From Eretmocerus hayati (taxonomy: Eukaryota > Arthropoda > Insecta > Hymenoptera > Aphelinidae), in the NCBI GenBank assembly GCA_029851415.1, contig CM056742.1, forward strand, positions 16,905,736 through 16,969,735: a stretch of DNA of 64,000 bases, read 5' to 3'. A model generated the notes under the pieces. The model saw only the letters and a program-made list of their open reading frames with translations. It ran no database searches and was not told the DNA's origin. How positions within the stretch are numbered: the first letter of the stretch is position 1; each line of letters opens with the position of its first letter. Made by a program: the position numbers and the translations under genes. This document shows, one piece after another, positions 1-11,141 of this stretch.

Positions 1-780
1 CAGGGCGAGTCCTGTTGAGTTTCGGGTCAATGGAACATCCTACAATCCACAGTGGCGTCATAAGTGCGCAGATAACTGCCCAAAGCTCGATTCCGCCCCG
101 TTCCGGGCCCCATAGCCAAGCGTGCTGACTGGTAATAAATTCTCTGGGCATCACCAATGGTACATGACGACTTGATCTAAGTCTCTGTAGAGTTTCGGGT
201 CCATTGGATTATCTTACAACTCACAGTGGCGTCATGACTGCGCAGATAACTGCTCAAAGCTCGATTTCGCCCTGTTTTGGGCCCCATAGCCGAGGGTGAT
301 GACTGGTTATAAATTCTCTGGGCAGCGGAAGTGATACGTGACTCCTTGGTCTAGAGTTCTGTGGAGTTTCGGGTCCATTGGAACTATTTGCAACCCACAG
401 TGGCGTCTCAACTGCGCAGATAACTGCTCAAAGCTCGATTTCGCCCTGTTTTGGGCCCCATAGCCGAGGCTGCTGACTGGTAATGAATTTTCTGGGCATC
501 ACCAATGATACATAACCATTCGATCTGTTGTTCTGTAGATTCACGGATCCATTGGATTCTTTTACAACCCGAAAAGGCGTCATAACTCCGCGGAACATGC
601 TCAAATCTGGATTCCGCCCTGTTTTGGGCCCCATAGCCGAGGACGCTTGCTGGTCATGAATTCTTTGGTCTTACTCGATGGTACCTGATCACTCAATCTG
701 AGGTTTCTCAGAGATTCGGTTCCATCGGGACTCTCTCCATCCCCCCGTGACGTCTCGACTGCGACTATAACTCCCTATTA
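1..780 (+). repeat. Satellite array, forward, ~174-bp unit
   Basis: The anchor GAGTTTCGGG (or variant) begins near 17, 190, 364, 537 and 711, giving a period of 173-174 bp and about 4.4 units. Units differ by scattered substitutions, so the array is not freshly expanded. Confidence 0.85.
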
Positions 781-1050
781 TCTCTGAAGACTCATGTGTA
801 TCCAGCTCATCGTCAGACAGGTTTCCGTATGCGATTGAATTATTCCAATCGCACGTTATTGTACGAAAGTAGCTCAGCCTAAGATATATTCCTCATCTCG
901 TCTCGCTCCAGCTCTCGTCCAGCCTCGTGCCCAAAAATCGGTTTCCTCTTGGTCTCGGGACTATCTCGACTATACCTTTCGAAAGTAATAAAAAAGTAAT
1001 AAAATCCCGTGTAGTTCTGAGTGTCCTCGAATCTTCGCCTGTATATGGTG

Positions 1051-1078
1051 TTCGCTAGCGTAAGCTTACGCTAGCGAA
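1051..1078. repeat. Perfect 28-bp palindrome
   Basis: TTCGCTAGCGTAAG is followed directly by its exact reverse complement with no spacer. The same perfect 28-mer recurs at 3364-3391. Decayed versions lie at about 1203-1230, 1271-1300 and 3515-3542. It sits at the same place in each copy of the block between satellite arrays. Confidence 0.9.
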
Positions 1079-1570
1079 AACCATCATATTTCAGCTGTAT
1101 CATATCACACGCATATATTGAGGACATATTCTGAGAGTAATAAAAAAGGAATAAAAAATGAGCTATTGCACATTCCCGTACGATCTTCCCCCGGCCACAT
1201 GTTTGCTGGCGTAAGCTTCCGCTAGCGAAAACTCGCATAATTATTATATGATTCAGCTGAAATGGGATGGTTTTCGCTAGCGTAAGCTCAGGATAGCGAA
1301 CACCATATACAGGCGGAGCTTCGAGGACACTCAGAACTACACGGGATTTTATTACTTTTTCATTACTCTCGAAAGGTATAGTCGAGATAATCCCGAGACC
1401 AAGAGGAATCCGATATTTGGGGATGAGGCTGGACGAGAGCTGGAGCGGGGCGAGATGAGAAATATATCATAGGCTGAGCTACTTCCGTACGATAACGTGC
1501 AATTAAAATAATTCAATCGCATACGGAAACCTGTCTGACGATGAGCTGGTTACACATGAGTCTTCAGAGA

Positions 1571-2165
1571 TAATAGGGAGTTATAGTCGCAGTCGAGACG
1601 TCACGGGGGGATGGAGAGAGTCCCGATGGACCCGAAACTCTGAGAAACCTGAGATTAAGTGATCAGGTACCATCGAGTAAGACCAAAGAATTCATGACCA
1701 GCAAGCGTCCTCGGCTATGAGGCCCAAAACAGGGCAGAATCCAGATTTGAGGATTTTCCGCGCAGTTATGACGCCTTTTCGGGTTGTATAAGGTTCCAAT
1801 GGATCCGTAACTCTACAGAACATCAGATCAAACGGTGATGTATCATTGGTGATGCCCAGAAAATTTATTACCAGTCAGCACCCTCGGCTATGGGGCCCAA
1901 AACAGGGCGGAATCGAACTTCGAGCAGACCCTATCTGCGCAGTTATGACACCCCTGTCGGTTGCAAACAGTCCCAATGGACCAGAAACTCCACAGAACCT
2001 TAGATCAAGTGGTTATGTACCATTGGTGATGCCCAGAGAATTCATTACCAGTCAGCACCCTCGGCTATGGGGCCCGGAACGGGGCGGAATCAAGCTTTGG
2101 GCAGTTATCTGCGCAGTTATGACGCCACTGTGGATTGTAGGATGTTCCATTGACCCGAAACTCAA
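1571..2165 (-). repeat. Satellite array, reverse, ~174-bp unit
   Basis: The reverse-complement anchor (GGACCCGAAACTC and variants) occurs near 1629, 1801, 1978 and 2151. It is the inverted counterpart of the array at 1-780, one unit shorter. Confidence 0.85.
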
Positions 2166-3060
2166 CAGGACTCGCCCTGTTTTGCGCCCCATAGCCGAGG
2201 GTGCTGACTGGTAATGAATCCTCTGGGCATCGGAAATGGTACATGACTACTTGATCTGATGCTCTGTAGAGTTACGGATCCATTGGAACCTTTTACGATC
2301 CGAAAAGGCGTCATAAGTGCGCGGAACATGCTCAAAGCTGGATTCCGCCTTGTTTTGGGCCCCATAGCCGAGGCTGCTGACTTGTCATAAATTTTCTGGG
2401 CATCACCAATGATACATAACCATTTGATCTGATGCTCTGTAGAGATAAGGATCCTTTGGAACGTTTTACAACCCGAAAAGGCGTCATAACTGCGCGGAAC
2501 ATGCTCAAAGCTGGATTCCGCCTTGTTTTGGGCCTCATCGCCGAGAGTGCTGACTGGTAATGAATTTTCTGGGCATCGGAAATGGTACGTGACTACTTAA
2601 CATGAATTCTGTAGAGTTTCGGGTCCATCGGATTATCCCACAACCCACAGTGGCGTCATAACTGCGCAGATAACTGCTCAAAGCTCGATTCCGCCCTGTT
2701 TTGGGCCCCATAGCCGAGGCTGCTGACTTGTAATGAATTTCCTGGGCATCACCAATGATACATATTCATTTCATCTGATGCTCAGTAGAGTTACGGATCC
2801 ACTGGAACCTTTGACAACCCGAAAAGGCGTCATAACTGCGCGGAACATGCTCAAAGCTGGATTCCGCCTTGTTTTGGGCCCCATAGCCGAGGGTGCTGGC
2901 TGGTAATGAATTTTTTGGTCTTAGTCGATGGTACTTGATCACTTGATCTGAGGATCCTCAGAGTTTCGGGTCCATTGGGACTCTCTCCGTCCCCCCGTGA
3001 CGTCTCGACTGCGACTATAATAACTCTAAGCAGGGTCTCCCCTGTTTTGGGCTCCATGAT
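2166..3060 (+). repeat. Satellite array, second forward block
   Basis: Anchors near 2267, 2442, 2613, 2787 and 2960 give about five units. The switch from reverse to forward near 2165-2180 is abrupt, making a head-to-head junction. Confidence 0.85.
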
Positions 3061-3660
3061 CGAGTTGGCTGATTCGTTATCGATTCCCTATTATATTTGA
3101 AGCCTCATGTGTATCCAGCTCATCGTCAGACAGGTTTCCGTATGCGATTGAATTATTTCTATCGCACGTTATTGTACGGAGGTATCTCAGCCTATCATAT
3201 ATTTCTCATCTCGCCCCGCTCCAGCTCTCGTCCAGCCTCGAGCCCAAAAATCGGTTTCCTCTTGGTCTCGGGACTATCTCGACTATACCTTTCGAAAGTA
3301 ATAAAAAAGTAATAAAATCCCGTGTAGTTCTGAGTGTCCTCGAATCTTCGCCTGTATATGGTGTTCGCTAGCGTAAGCTTACGCTAGCGAAAACCATCAT
3401 ATTTCAGATGGATCATATCACACGCATATCTTGAGGACATATTCTGAGAGTAATAAAAAAGCAATAACAAATGTGCTATTGCAATTTCCCGTACGATCTT
3501 CCCCCGGCCACGTGTTCGCTAGCGTAAGCTTTCGCTAGCGAAAACTCTCGTATTTCGGGCCCATGACCGGTAATAAATTTTTTCCTTTGGAAGTAAATTA
3601 ATAATAAAAAAGTAATAAGAAATGAAATCGGTATGGGACCGATCTGTGAGTTAGACTTCG

Positions 3661-6500
3661 CTAGCTTCAGGTACCCCAAGATATCACTACTTTACAGAAA
3701 ATAGAAAAAGTTCATTTACTGAAAAATGTCTCCTCCAAACAAGCTGAAAATTATTTTGGGATATCTGTGTCACAAAAGGAATACATTCTTGTTGGATCCA
3801 GCTGCGCCTAACCCCAAAGAGTCACTAACTAAATTTTTTTTTTTTGTAAAAAGCCCCAAATAGTACATTAAGTAATAATGGCGCTAAGTATTTTTATGCA
3901 CGAGTTCCCGAAATGAGTGCAAACCTTTCATGATCCACTCTCTATCATTTGTGATAGTTCCTATTGGGAATTCTAAGAACCACCTTCGTTTGACCCCCTT
4001 GTGCACTCGAATTATCATATCATCCTCAAGTTTTTATGACGGGTAATCCCCTAGTGCTTGCTGACGCGCAAACGATGGAAATGAAGCAAATGTTGTAATG
4101 CATGTGTCGGAATCTTGTGATTATAAAAAATTAAGGAGCTACACGTTTACATACTCACGTGGACGTGGGCTTCCTTGAGCCGTATCCAAATTATTTTCTT
4201 CTCCAGCTGATACCGCATTCATCAAAATACACTAAATGACTTTGGGAGATACCGAGATATTCTGATCTCAAATCTGAGACACTAATATTTTTGAAAAGCC
4301 TTCAAAATATTCCAAATCTAACTCCTCTTCTCGTCAAACTGGTATAGCTCGGCTCTATCTGGTCCATTGCGTCACATTTTCTTATGAATGAGATCACCTC
4401 TCGTCATCCAAACAGGAATCAAATTAAATGTATGAAATTTTGATAGGTGATTTGCATCGATCCACAAATCAAAGAAACGAGGTTCTTGAGTGTCACATCG
4501 TAAATTCAGATCCGTCATCATTTCCTAATCCCATTTTTCCTTCCATATTGATAATGGATATCATGGAAAATGAATGATGAATGTTATGGTAATTTGCATT
4601 AAATGTGTCACAAGGAGATCGTGGGTGGAATTTCGGTTCCATCCATCAAAGAACTAACCATTCAATTGTCAATCTTTGGATGCATGGAACCGGATCTCGA
4701 CTAGGAATTTGATCAAAATATATTGTAACTGTACAGTAAATCACCCCCGTCGTCGAAGACATTTTGACAATAGTTTGGGTCCTTTGGATATTTTCCACCG
4801 CGCTTCAGCCTATTTCATAGCTCGTCATCTTCCAATCCATTTTGACTTCATGAACATTTTTTCCTATGTGCTATCGTGCATTTCACCATACATATGCACC
4901 AAGATTTACCTAAATCATTGAAGAGACTCTTAATAGTTTTACCCATAAAGTTAGTTTTACTAATTTTATATTTGGAAATCTCGCTATGACCACTTTCGAG
5001 GCCTTAAACTAAAAAGTACCGTATCTTCGAATAGGAGAGGTTTCAGGCTGAACGAAGCAATATGTGTCCCCTCATTTTGTATTTAGAATCATATACTTCA
5101 TAGAGATGCGATTCTATTTCTCAGAGTCATTTCACTGAGTGATCTCATCTGGAATCGGTCTGATATAATTGTAAAATGGTACATTCCTGTACCGATCGAG
5201 TCTTCCGGTTTTCCTCGAGTTCTGAGTATACGACGTCTCGTTTTAATTAGGACTTGGAGATATCCTTCGCCTATCAAGAAGTTCACTCTCTATCCAAATC
5301 AACGATCCCACGTGTTGTTCTCTAAGATGTACGGACCGATACTATCACTGACATGCTCCTAATACATATGCACTCAGTGACAAGAGCTCCTCTAGTCACT
5401 ATTTCGACTTTGCAGAGTCGTCGACATGTTGGCTTCCAATACTGTTTCTGGCTTGCCAGTGATGGGTGGTAAGAAGATTCTCTTGAAAGCACTGAAGCCT
5501 TTATTTTTGTCTCTTATCGTTATCGATAACCGGGCTATTCAATGATGATCTGAAAAGCACAGTTGTGAGCGCGATCGGTCCTAAGCTTGCAAGGAAATTC
5601 GATTTTTCATCATTTTCAGGCATCTTATCAAACGAAAGATCAACCCGTCTATGATACGCCAAAGTCAACTAAGCTGTACACTTCCTACTTAGGAACAATG
5701 CCAATGGTGGAGAATTCTTAGCTTCGTTACAGTAGTTCGGTTACGATTTCACTATGAATGATTGTGATCCATCAACTGGAGTTCTTTTTATGAACAGTCG
5801 ACCGGCTGTCGGTCCGATCCTTCGACCGCTCGTTACGAGTGGATCTCATTTGGGTGAGTCTTGTAGGTAACGATACTGGCTTCCCAAAATTGAGCTAGCT
5901 GCAACAAATCTGAACCTCATTCTACAGTTGATCAACAATCCTCTTTGGTTTTTGAGTGGGGATCAGTCCGAGAAACACCGTTTGGATTCCTTGGTCGATT
6001 AAAGTCTCTTCATTACGACTTTTCCTATATAATCTCAAACTGCTTCTGACTCTTCGAACTCAAGCTGCGTGCTCTGTGGTCCCAGAAAAACTAAATTTTG
6101 GACCGAGCTGGTTGAGTAAACTCGTCTTGACCGGACTGCCGTTTCCAAATAGACCCCTTTTGACCTCAATGTTAAAAATATAGTCTTAGTCATGATATCC
6201 TGAATGAGATCTCTTTGCAAAAACCGGTCTCGGCTGTCCGTAAAATTTAATAAAAGTCATCTTCAATTAGAGAGGAATTATGTTTACTGAGAGTTTAGTC
6301 ATTAAAAATCCAAAAAATTCTCAATTTATACCGTTGTGATCTGGAGAATTTCTCCACCTTTTTTCTCGCTAAAGTCGGTATGAGTCCATAGGTTTCAAGC
6401 GTTTTTTGACCTTACTGGTGGGAACTCATAGTTTCTCGACATTTTCCTACTTGAGACGGTAGAAGTCTATAATACAGGCAGAACTCAGTAATCGTGATAG
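3661..6500. other. Intergenic, no gene recognised
   Basis: AT-rich DNA with only short open frames that have no recognisable domain, splice context or homopolymer tail. Parts of 5200-6200 have somewhat more balanced base composition and could be an old transposon coding fragment, but I could not identify a family. Confidence 0.5.
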
Positions 6501-9500
6501 TTACGTTCCTGGAAAGTACCGCGAATACCGAATCCGCGAATACGGAAGTATTGTTCTTATGGGAAAAGAGGGGTTACGGGATGGCTTCAGACGGGAGTTG
6601 CCATAATTTTCAAAAAACTCGACATCAAGCATAGTTTTCTCTGTGTATATTGTAAAAATTATAGTGAATACACGAGCATCAAATGGAGACTCTGTAGACT
6701 TGAGCTCAAAATTAACAAATCTCACCATAAATTTCGAAAATGGATCATTGATCTTTGGACAAAAACGACGTTATCCGAGATTGTTTCACTCTACCAAGGA
6801 GATCTGCGTGCATCGTCTTATACGGTTCAAGAGCCGCTTCGCAGCACATTTGGACGGCTCCCGACCAGAACCGTATAAGTCCATTTTGGTGAAAATTGAG
6901 TTTTTGACGGGAAACGATGGAGAATAGATGCGAAAACATGTATGTGTAACTCCGGGAGTGAAAATTCATTCTGAGCCGTCACAAGTACCATGACAATTTT
7001 TGTTGGAAAAAAAGTTTCGACTTATTTTGGGGACCAGAACGGTATAAGTCCATGCTCGAGCATCGAAACACAGCTCTCGCACCTTCTATCCTCACCTATT
7101 GCACTTCTGTAGGCTTTGTAAGGTAATAGTAGACCCCAAAAACTAGGATATTGGTGCCCTATGTAGTGGAAGCTGCTGCATCGAGTCGACATCGAAGTTC
7201 ATCGCTGCTTTTTTCACGCTTTGACATTATGGACAAGGCTCACCAACATGAAAAATTGCGGAATAGCATTCTGTGGGAGTTTAATTGAACATCGTGACTT
7301 TGATGAGGGCTCTAATTCTGATATTCTGCTTACATCGTCTTACATCGTCAGTAATGAGACAGGATTTACATGGTCAATCGAAGAATTTCAGTCGATAGAG
7401 CGATCGATCTTGAACCTGCTTTGGTTCTCGTTTATAATCATTCCTGCAGGGATGATATCGTCTCAAAGGACTAAATAATTGCATCTGAGATACAGACAAC
7501 TTTGATAATATATATGCAATATTCCTCCTGGTAAAAGCAATGTGAATGAAGAAAAATACCTAGCCTCATCATGAAATAGACATATTTCATTTACAATTAT
7601 TCCGAGAAATCATTTTGAATATTATCAACTTGCACTTTTATTATTAGTAATCGCCCAACTGTCCGAATTCGATTCTTTTGGTAGTTACAAGTGAATCTCA
7701 TTATACTCGGTATTGTTGTGGAAATACTATACTCCTCGAATCGAGCCACCCACATTCAACTTGAATCGCTTAATGCTTTTCATCAATTTTAGTTCTTTCC
7801 GACTGCTAAATTGAATAAAGTCCGATTACTCATTCAAACTCCACGTTTTGAGAGAAAAGTATTTTGATTCTGATCTTTTCAGTGTAGACTCTCTCTAGGT
7901 GAACCTCCAAGTAGAAAATAAATCCTTCAAAACTTCCCAAACACTATATTAGAGTGTGGACCAGGCTGATTGGATGGATACCGCTCGACTGAAACCCTAG
8001 AATACGCACACGTGGACTGCAATTTCAGAAATGTCATCGATTACGGTCGTAGTACTCCAAATGTAACATTTTTGGTGAGATCTGTCGATGTAACCCGATG
8101 AAGATGGTTTATGGACCTGTTCAAATATCTTCACCAACCCCCAGACAGCTCCCGAGCAACAATTCCAGACAAAAACATGGATGTATACCGTTCTGGCCCC
8201 CAGAATTTTTCAAATTTTTTTCACGCAAAAAACGGTATAAGATCACAGTGTTTCAACGTTTTTTGATGCAAAAGTGTTCAAATCGACAATTTTTAATATT
8301 TTACGGTCTAAAATGGTGAAAGCCGACTAGTTTCCTTACTTTCACCGGTCCAGAACGGTATGAGTCCGCTTCAGAAAAAATGATGGACTTATACCGTTCT
8401 GGTCCGGAAAAAAGTCGAAAAGATTTGGAGAACAGAACGGTACAAGTTCATTTTTTATTGCAAAACAAGTGATAAAAAATGTCAACAGTTGAAAACCATC
8501 ACGCCCCATGCAAAAACTGCCGTAAAAACATACTCATTACATGATTAATGAAGCATAATCACTAAAAATAACAATCCGAATTTTCTATAGCAAGAAAACT
8601 TTGAAGCTCATTTGCCAGAAATGCCAAAAATGGACTTATACCGTTCTGGTCGGGAGCCGTCCATTTAGAAGTTGTTAGAGCCATGATGAATCTCGATGTG
8701 CTACATGAAATTTTGTAACTCCACTTAACCAAACAGATCGAAGTCAAATTTCAACACACTGAATGTTTCTACGGAGGATTGAATTCGATTTTCATGGAAA
8801 TTTTTCGAGTGTTCGAAATTCGGCCAGCTTGATGAGGCATATGATGAAAGCAACTTCCCATCAGGGCGTATCGCCAATTCAAGCGCGTGCCATCCCACGG
8901 CGCACGACACGGCACACCGCAGGCACAGAGGCTCACGCGCCGATGTTTGTTTTTGTTTACAAAGCACTAAAAAGTCATTGTCTCACATGCTGCCGCGAGC
9001 TTTGGATTTAAAAAGACTCTCTCAACATCCAAGAATTGGAAAATGTCAACAGGAGCGCTTTGTAAACTAAATAAGACATCGGCGCGTGAGCCTGTGTGCC
9101 TGCGGTGCGCCGTGTCGTGCGCCGTGGGGTGGCATGCGCTTGAATTGGAGACACGCCCTTACAGGCCAGTCAAATCAGATTCCAACATCTATATTTCATT
9201 AAGATTGCAAGTCGAGCGAATGTTGATTATTCCCGAGCCAACGGTCAGAGTCTCAATTTTTTAGACTTTTTTAACCGCGAATACGGAATAAAGTGCCACG
9301 AATAACGAATTCCATCCTCAATTCATCTCGCCACGAATACAGAATTCGCGAATACGGAATCCGCGAATACGGAATCCGCGAATACCGAAATTTGCTTGTA
9401 TTAACTACTTTTCCTGATCTACAATATCGAAAGTAAATTTTTTCCAGAAATGGTAGACTTATACCGTTCTGATCCGGAAAAAAGTCGAGAAATTTTCCGG

Positions 9501-9703
9501 ATCAGAACGGTGTAAATCCATTTATTATCGCAAAATGAGATGTGAAAACTATAAACAATTGGAAATTGATACGCCCCACGCGAAAAATGACGTGAAAACA
9601 CACTCACCAAATGGTAAAACAAGAAGACTTACTTCAAATGATAACTCGAATTTTCCAGAAATGGAAAAAATGGACTTATACCGTTCTGATCCGGAGCCAC
9701 CCA
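6501..9703. repeat. Repeat field with ACCGTTCTGG motif cluster
   Basis: A motif close to GGACTTATACCGTTCTGGTC occurs at least ten times in both orientations: about 6863, 7031, 8178, 8347, 8384, 8429, 8631, 9454, 9498 and 9671. The stretches 8384-8665 and 9454-9703 are diverged direct copies of the same roughly 250-280 bp sequence. Short CGCGAATACGGAATC tandem repeats occur near 6520-6550 and 9275-9390. These look like remnants of non-coding DNA transposons. No protein-coding segment was found. Confidence 0.7.
8864..9159. mobile_element. GC-rich palindromic MITE
   Basis: The ends are inverted (GGGCGT at the left, ACGCCC at the right). The outer roughly 100-115 bp of each half are near-complementary, sharing CCAATTCAAGCGC, CGGCGCACGACACGGC and GCTCACGCGCCGATG in opposite orientations. 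The centre (about 8985-9040) is unrelated AT-rich sequence. At about 300 bp with no coding capacity, this is a miniature inverted-repeat element. Its CpG density stands out against the AT-rich surroundings. Confidence 0.75.
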
Positions 9704-9829
9704 TGTAGTACTTCCGACTTCATGCTCAAAGCCACAATTTTTAAAACTAAAAAAGTTAGATTTGGACCCGTGACGCCCTCGTACGACCCTCAACCATGCC
9801 TCTCGCGCGATTCTCCGCCATTCTTCATT
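9704..9829 (+). repeat. DIRS 3' inverted terminal repeat
   Basis: Pairs in inverted orientation with 21645-21771. Shared blocks include CGACTTCATGCT, CTAAAAAAGTT, GCCCTCGTACGACCCTCA and CATTCTTCATT. It flanks the recombinase end of the element. Confidence 0.8.
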
Positions 9830-9973
9830 AGTTCAAAGCTGTCGCCGTGACGTGAGAAGGGTATCAATATCGATTGATAAGGGGTCAAGTTTGAGGTAGG
9901 ACTGATCATTTCGGGAGAGGAGCATCATACAATTACGATAGAACTTCACTCAAGGTAAGTTCGTTCAATCGTT

Positions 9974-10012
9974 CAATTGTATTCGCGCCTCTTTCTCATG
10001 ATCAATATGTAG
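9974..10012 (+). repeat. Candidate DIRS internal complementary region
   Basis: This 39-bp stretch (core TATTCGCGCCTCTTTCTCAT) is inverted relative to 21766-21804 with three mismatches. It lies just inside the 3' terminal repeat, where DIRS-1 keeps the internal complementary region thought to template circular DNA. Only the part matching the 5' extremity was found. A match to the 3' extremity was not seen. Confidence 0.55.
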
Positions 10013-10118
10013 ATGTTCAGTGTATGTTACGGCGACCACGCCATTGCGGTACATGATCTATCCACGTGTGCTGTTTGATTCAAGATGTTTATTGACTTGA
10101 CACGGGGTATTCAACGCG

Positions 10119-11139
10119 TTAGGAGTTCGGTATTGCTTTTGCAAACTTAGTAATATCATCCCATACATTGAGATTGTAAAATTTTGTAAATACGTTCGAG
10201 TTCTTGGTCCAGCCTGCCGTTTTTCGCAATAGGTCTATATTAATACCTTTACGAACAGCGGCCACAGCGAGAAATCAAAACAAAGTCTTGGTCGCTTGCA
10301 GCCATCTGAAAGCATTGGCGCTAATGGCAAGGAATTCGCCTCGATTTCTCGCTGTGCGGCGGACGTTCATGCGTGTTGCGTAGAATGGGCTGTGAACATT
10401 GTCGTATCGATGCCAGATTTCTCGAGACCTTCTTTGACCCAGCGCCTGAGCGTTTGAGCCTTTACAGATTCCCCGGGATTTTTGAGTGATACAAATAACA
10501 GATCGGCTTGTCCCCTTGTATCTTTAGTCATATCTAAGTACGCTCTCAGGGTGCTCGTGGCACAGATCTTTTTATTCTTACTGAAGAAAGGCAGGACCAA
10601 TACTGGTTGTTTCGTTCCGATTCCTGATGTTTTGATTCTGTCCGGGATCTTGATCTCTATTTTGTTCTTTTGAATTTTCATATTCTCGATTCTAATCAGA
10701 GAAAATGTTTGCATCCTATAATCAGTGCCACGTGCGAGCAAGCAGATCAATTTTATGGTCAGGTCTTTGAGCTGTAGGTGATCGTTGTCGTTCTGAGCAG
10801 CGAAGTAGTCCAGCCCAACTTTAGGTTTCCAAGTTTCAACATATCTGGTAGTTGATGGTCTTAACTTCGCTAGGCCCTTGAAAAACTATTTCATTCTCAA
10901 ATCTTGTGTCATATCCGGTCCCACAAGCAAGGAGATAGCTGACCTGTAGCAGTTGAGAGAGCTGTGGGCTGCTCCGTTCTCGAAAAATTTTGTGAGAAAA
11001 GTCATCACACCTTCCACGGAAGCGGTGAAAGGGTTACATCCGTTTTGACAGCAAAGAAGCCACCATTTTTTTAAACACGTTCCGTACTGTTCATAAGATG
11101 CGTCTGTCAGAGAAGGCAGCGTGATTGGGAATAAACATA
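10119..11139 (-). pseudogene. DIRS tyrosine recombinase, inactivated
   Basis: Reading minus from 11139, the SAM-like core-binding region (LPSLTDASYEQYG, then CNPFTASVEGVMTFLTKFFE) runs into the catalytic domain. The first catalytic Arg is present (YRMQTFSLI, codon 10715-10717). The HxxR box reads HSTQHA: the second catalytic Arg is Gln (CAA at 10376-10378, one CpG-type transition from CGA), and a stop follows two codons later. A 94-bp insert (10263-10356) splits the next segment. Beyond it the frame resumes through LLRKTAGWTKNSNVF to the catalytic Tyr (codon 10176-10178) and a stop at 10119. One more in-frame stop lies near 10885. In DIRS elements this enzyme replaces an integrase. This copy cannot be functional. 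Confidence 0.9.
10263..10356. mobile_element. 94-bp MITE inside the recombinase
   Basis: Perfect 14-bp terminal inverted repeats (CACAGCGAGAAATC and its reverse complement) are flanked by a 4-bp duplication CGGC at 10259-10262 and 10357-10360. Removing the insert with one CGGC copy puts the two recombinase segments back in frame, which defines both ends to the base. The superfamily is unclear. Confidence 0.9.
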
Positions 11140-11141
11140 TA

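Larger units (their letters stand above)
1..3660. mobile_element. Foldback-like element with satellite arms
   Basis: A repeat of about 174 bp (anchors GAGTTTCGGGTCC and GGGCCCCATAGCCGAG) runs forward at 1-780, in reverse at about 1571-2165, and forward again at about 2166-3060. Between the first two arrays lies a palindromic block (781-1570) whose halves are inverted copies of each other. A forward copy of that block recurs at about 3090-3560. Bases 1-14 are the exact reverse complement of 2166-2179, so the window opens inside the structure. Drosophila FB and Galileo elements are built from tandem-repeat inverted arms in this way. No transposase is visible, and the left boundary is off the window. 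The short open frames in the arrays recur because the DNA unit recurs and show no protein family. Confidence 0.75.

Noticed and set aside
428..3057. Family of similar 67-68 aa open frames in the 174-bp arrays
   Set aside because: They recur because the DNA unit recurs, they appear on both strands according to array orientation, and they show no domain. Treated as satellite, not genes.
5098..6220. Possible decayed retroelement coding region
   Set aside because: A few words resemble polymerase fragments in one frame, but no motif chain could be followed.
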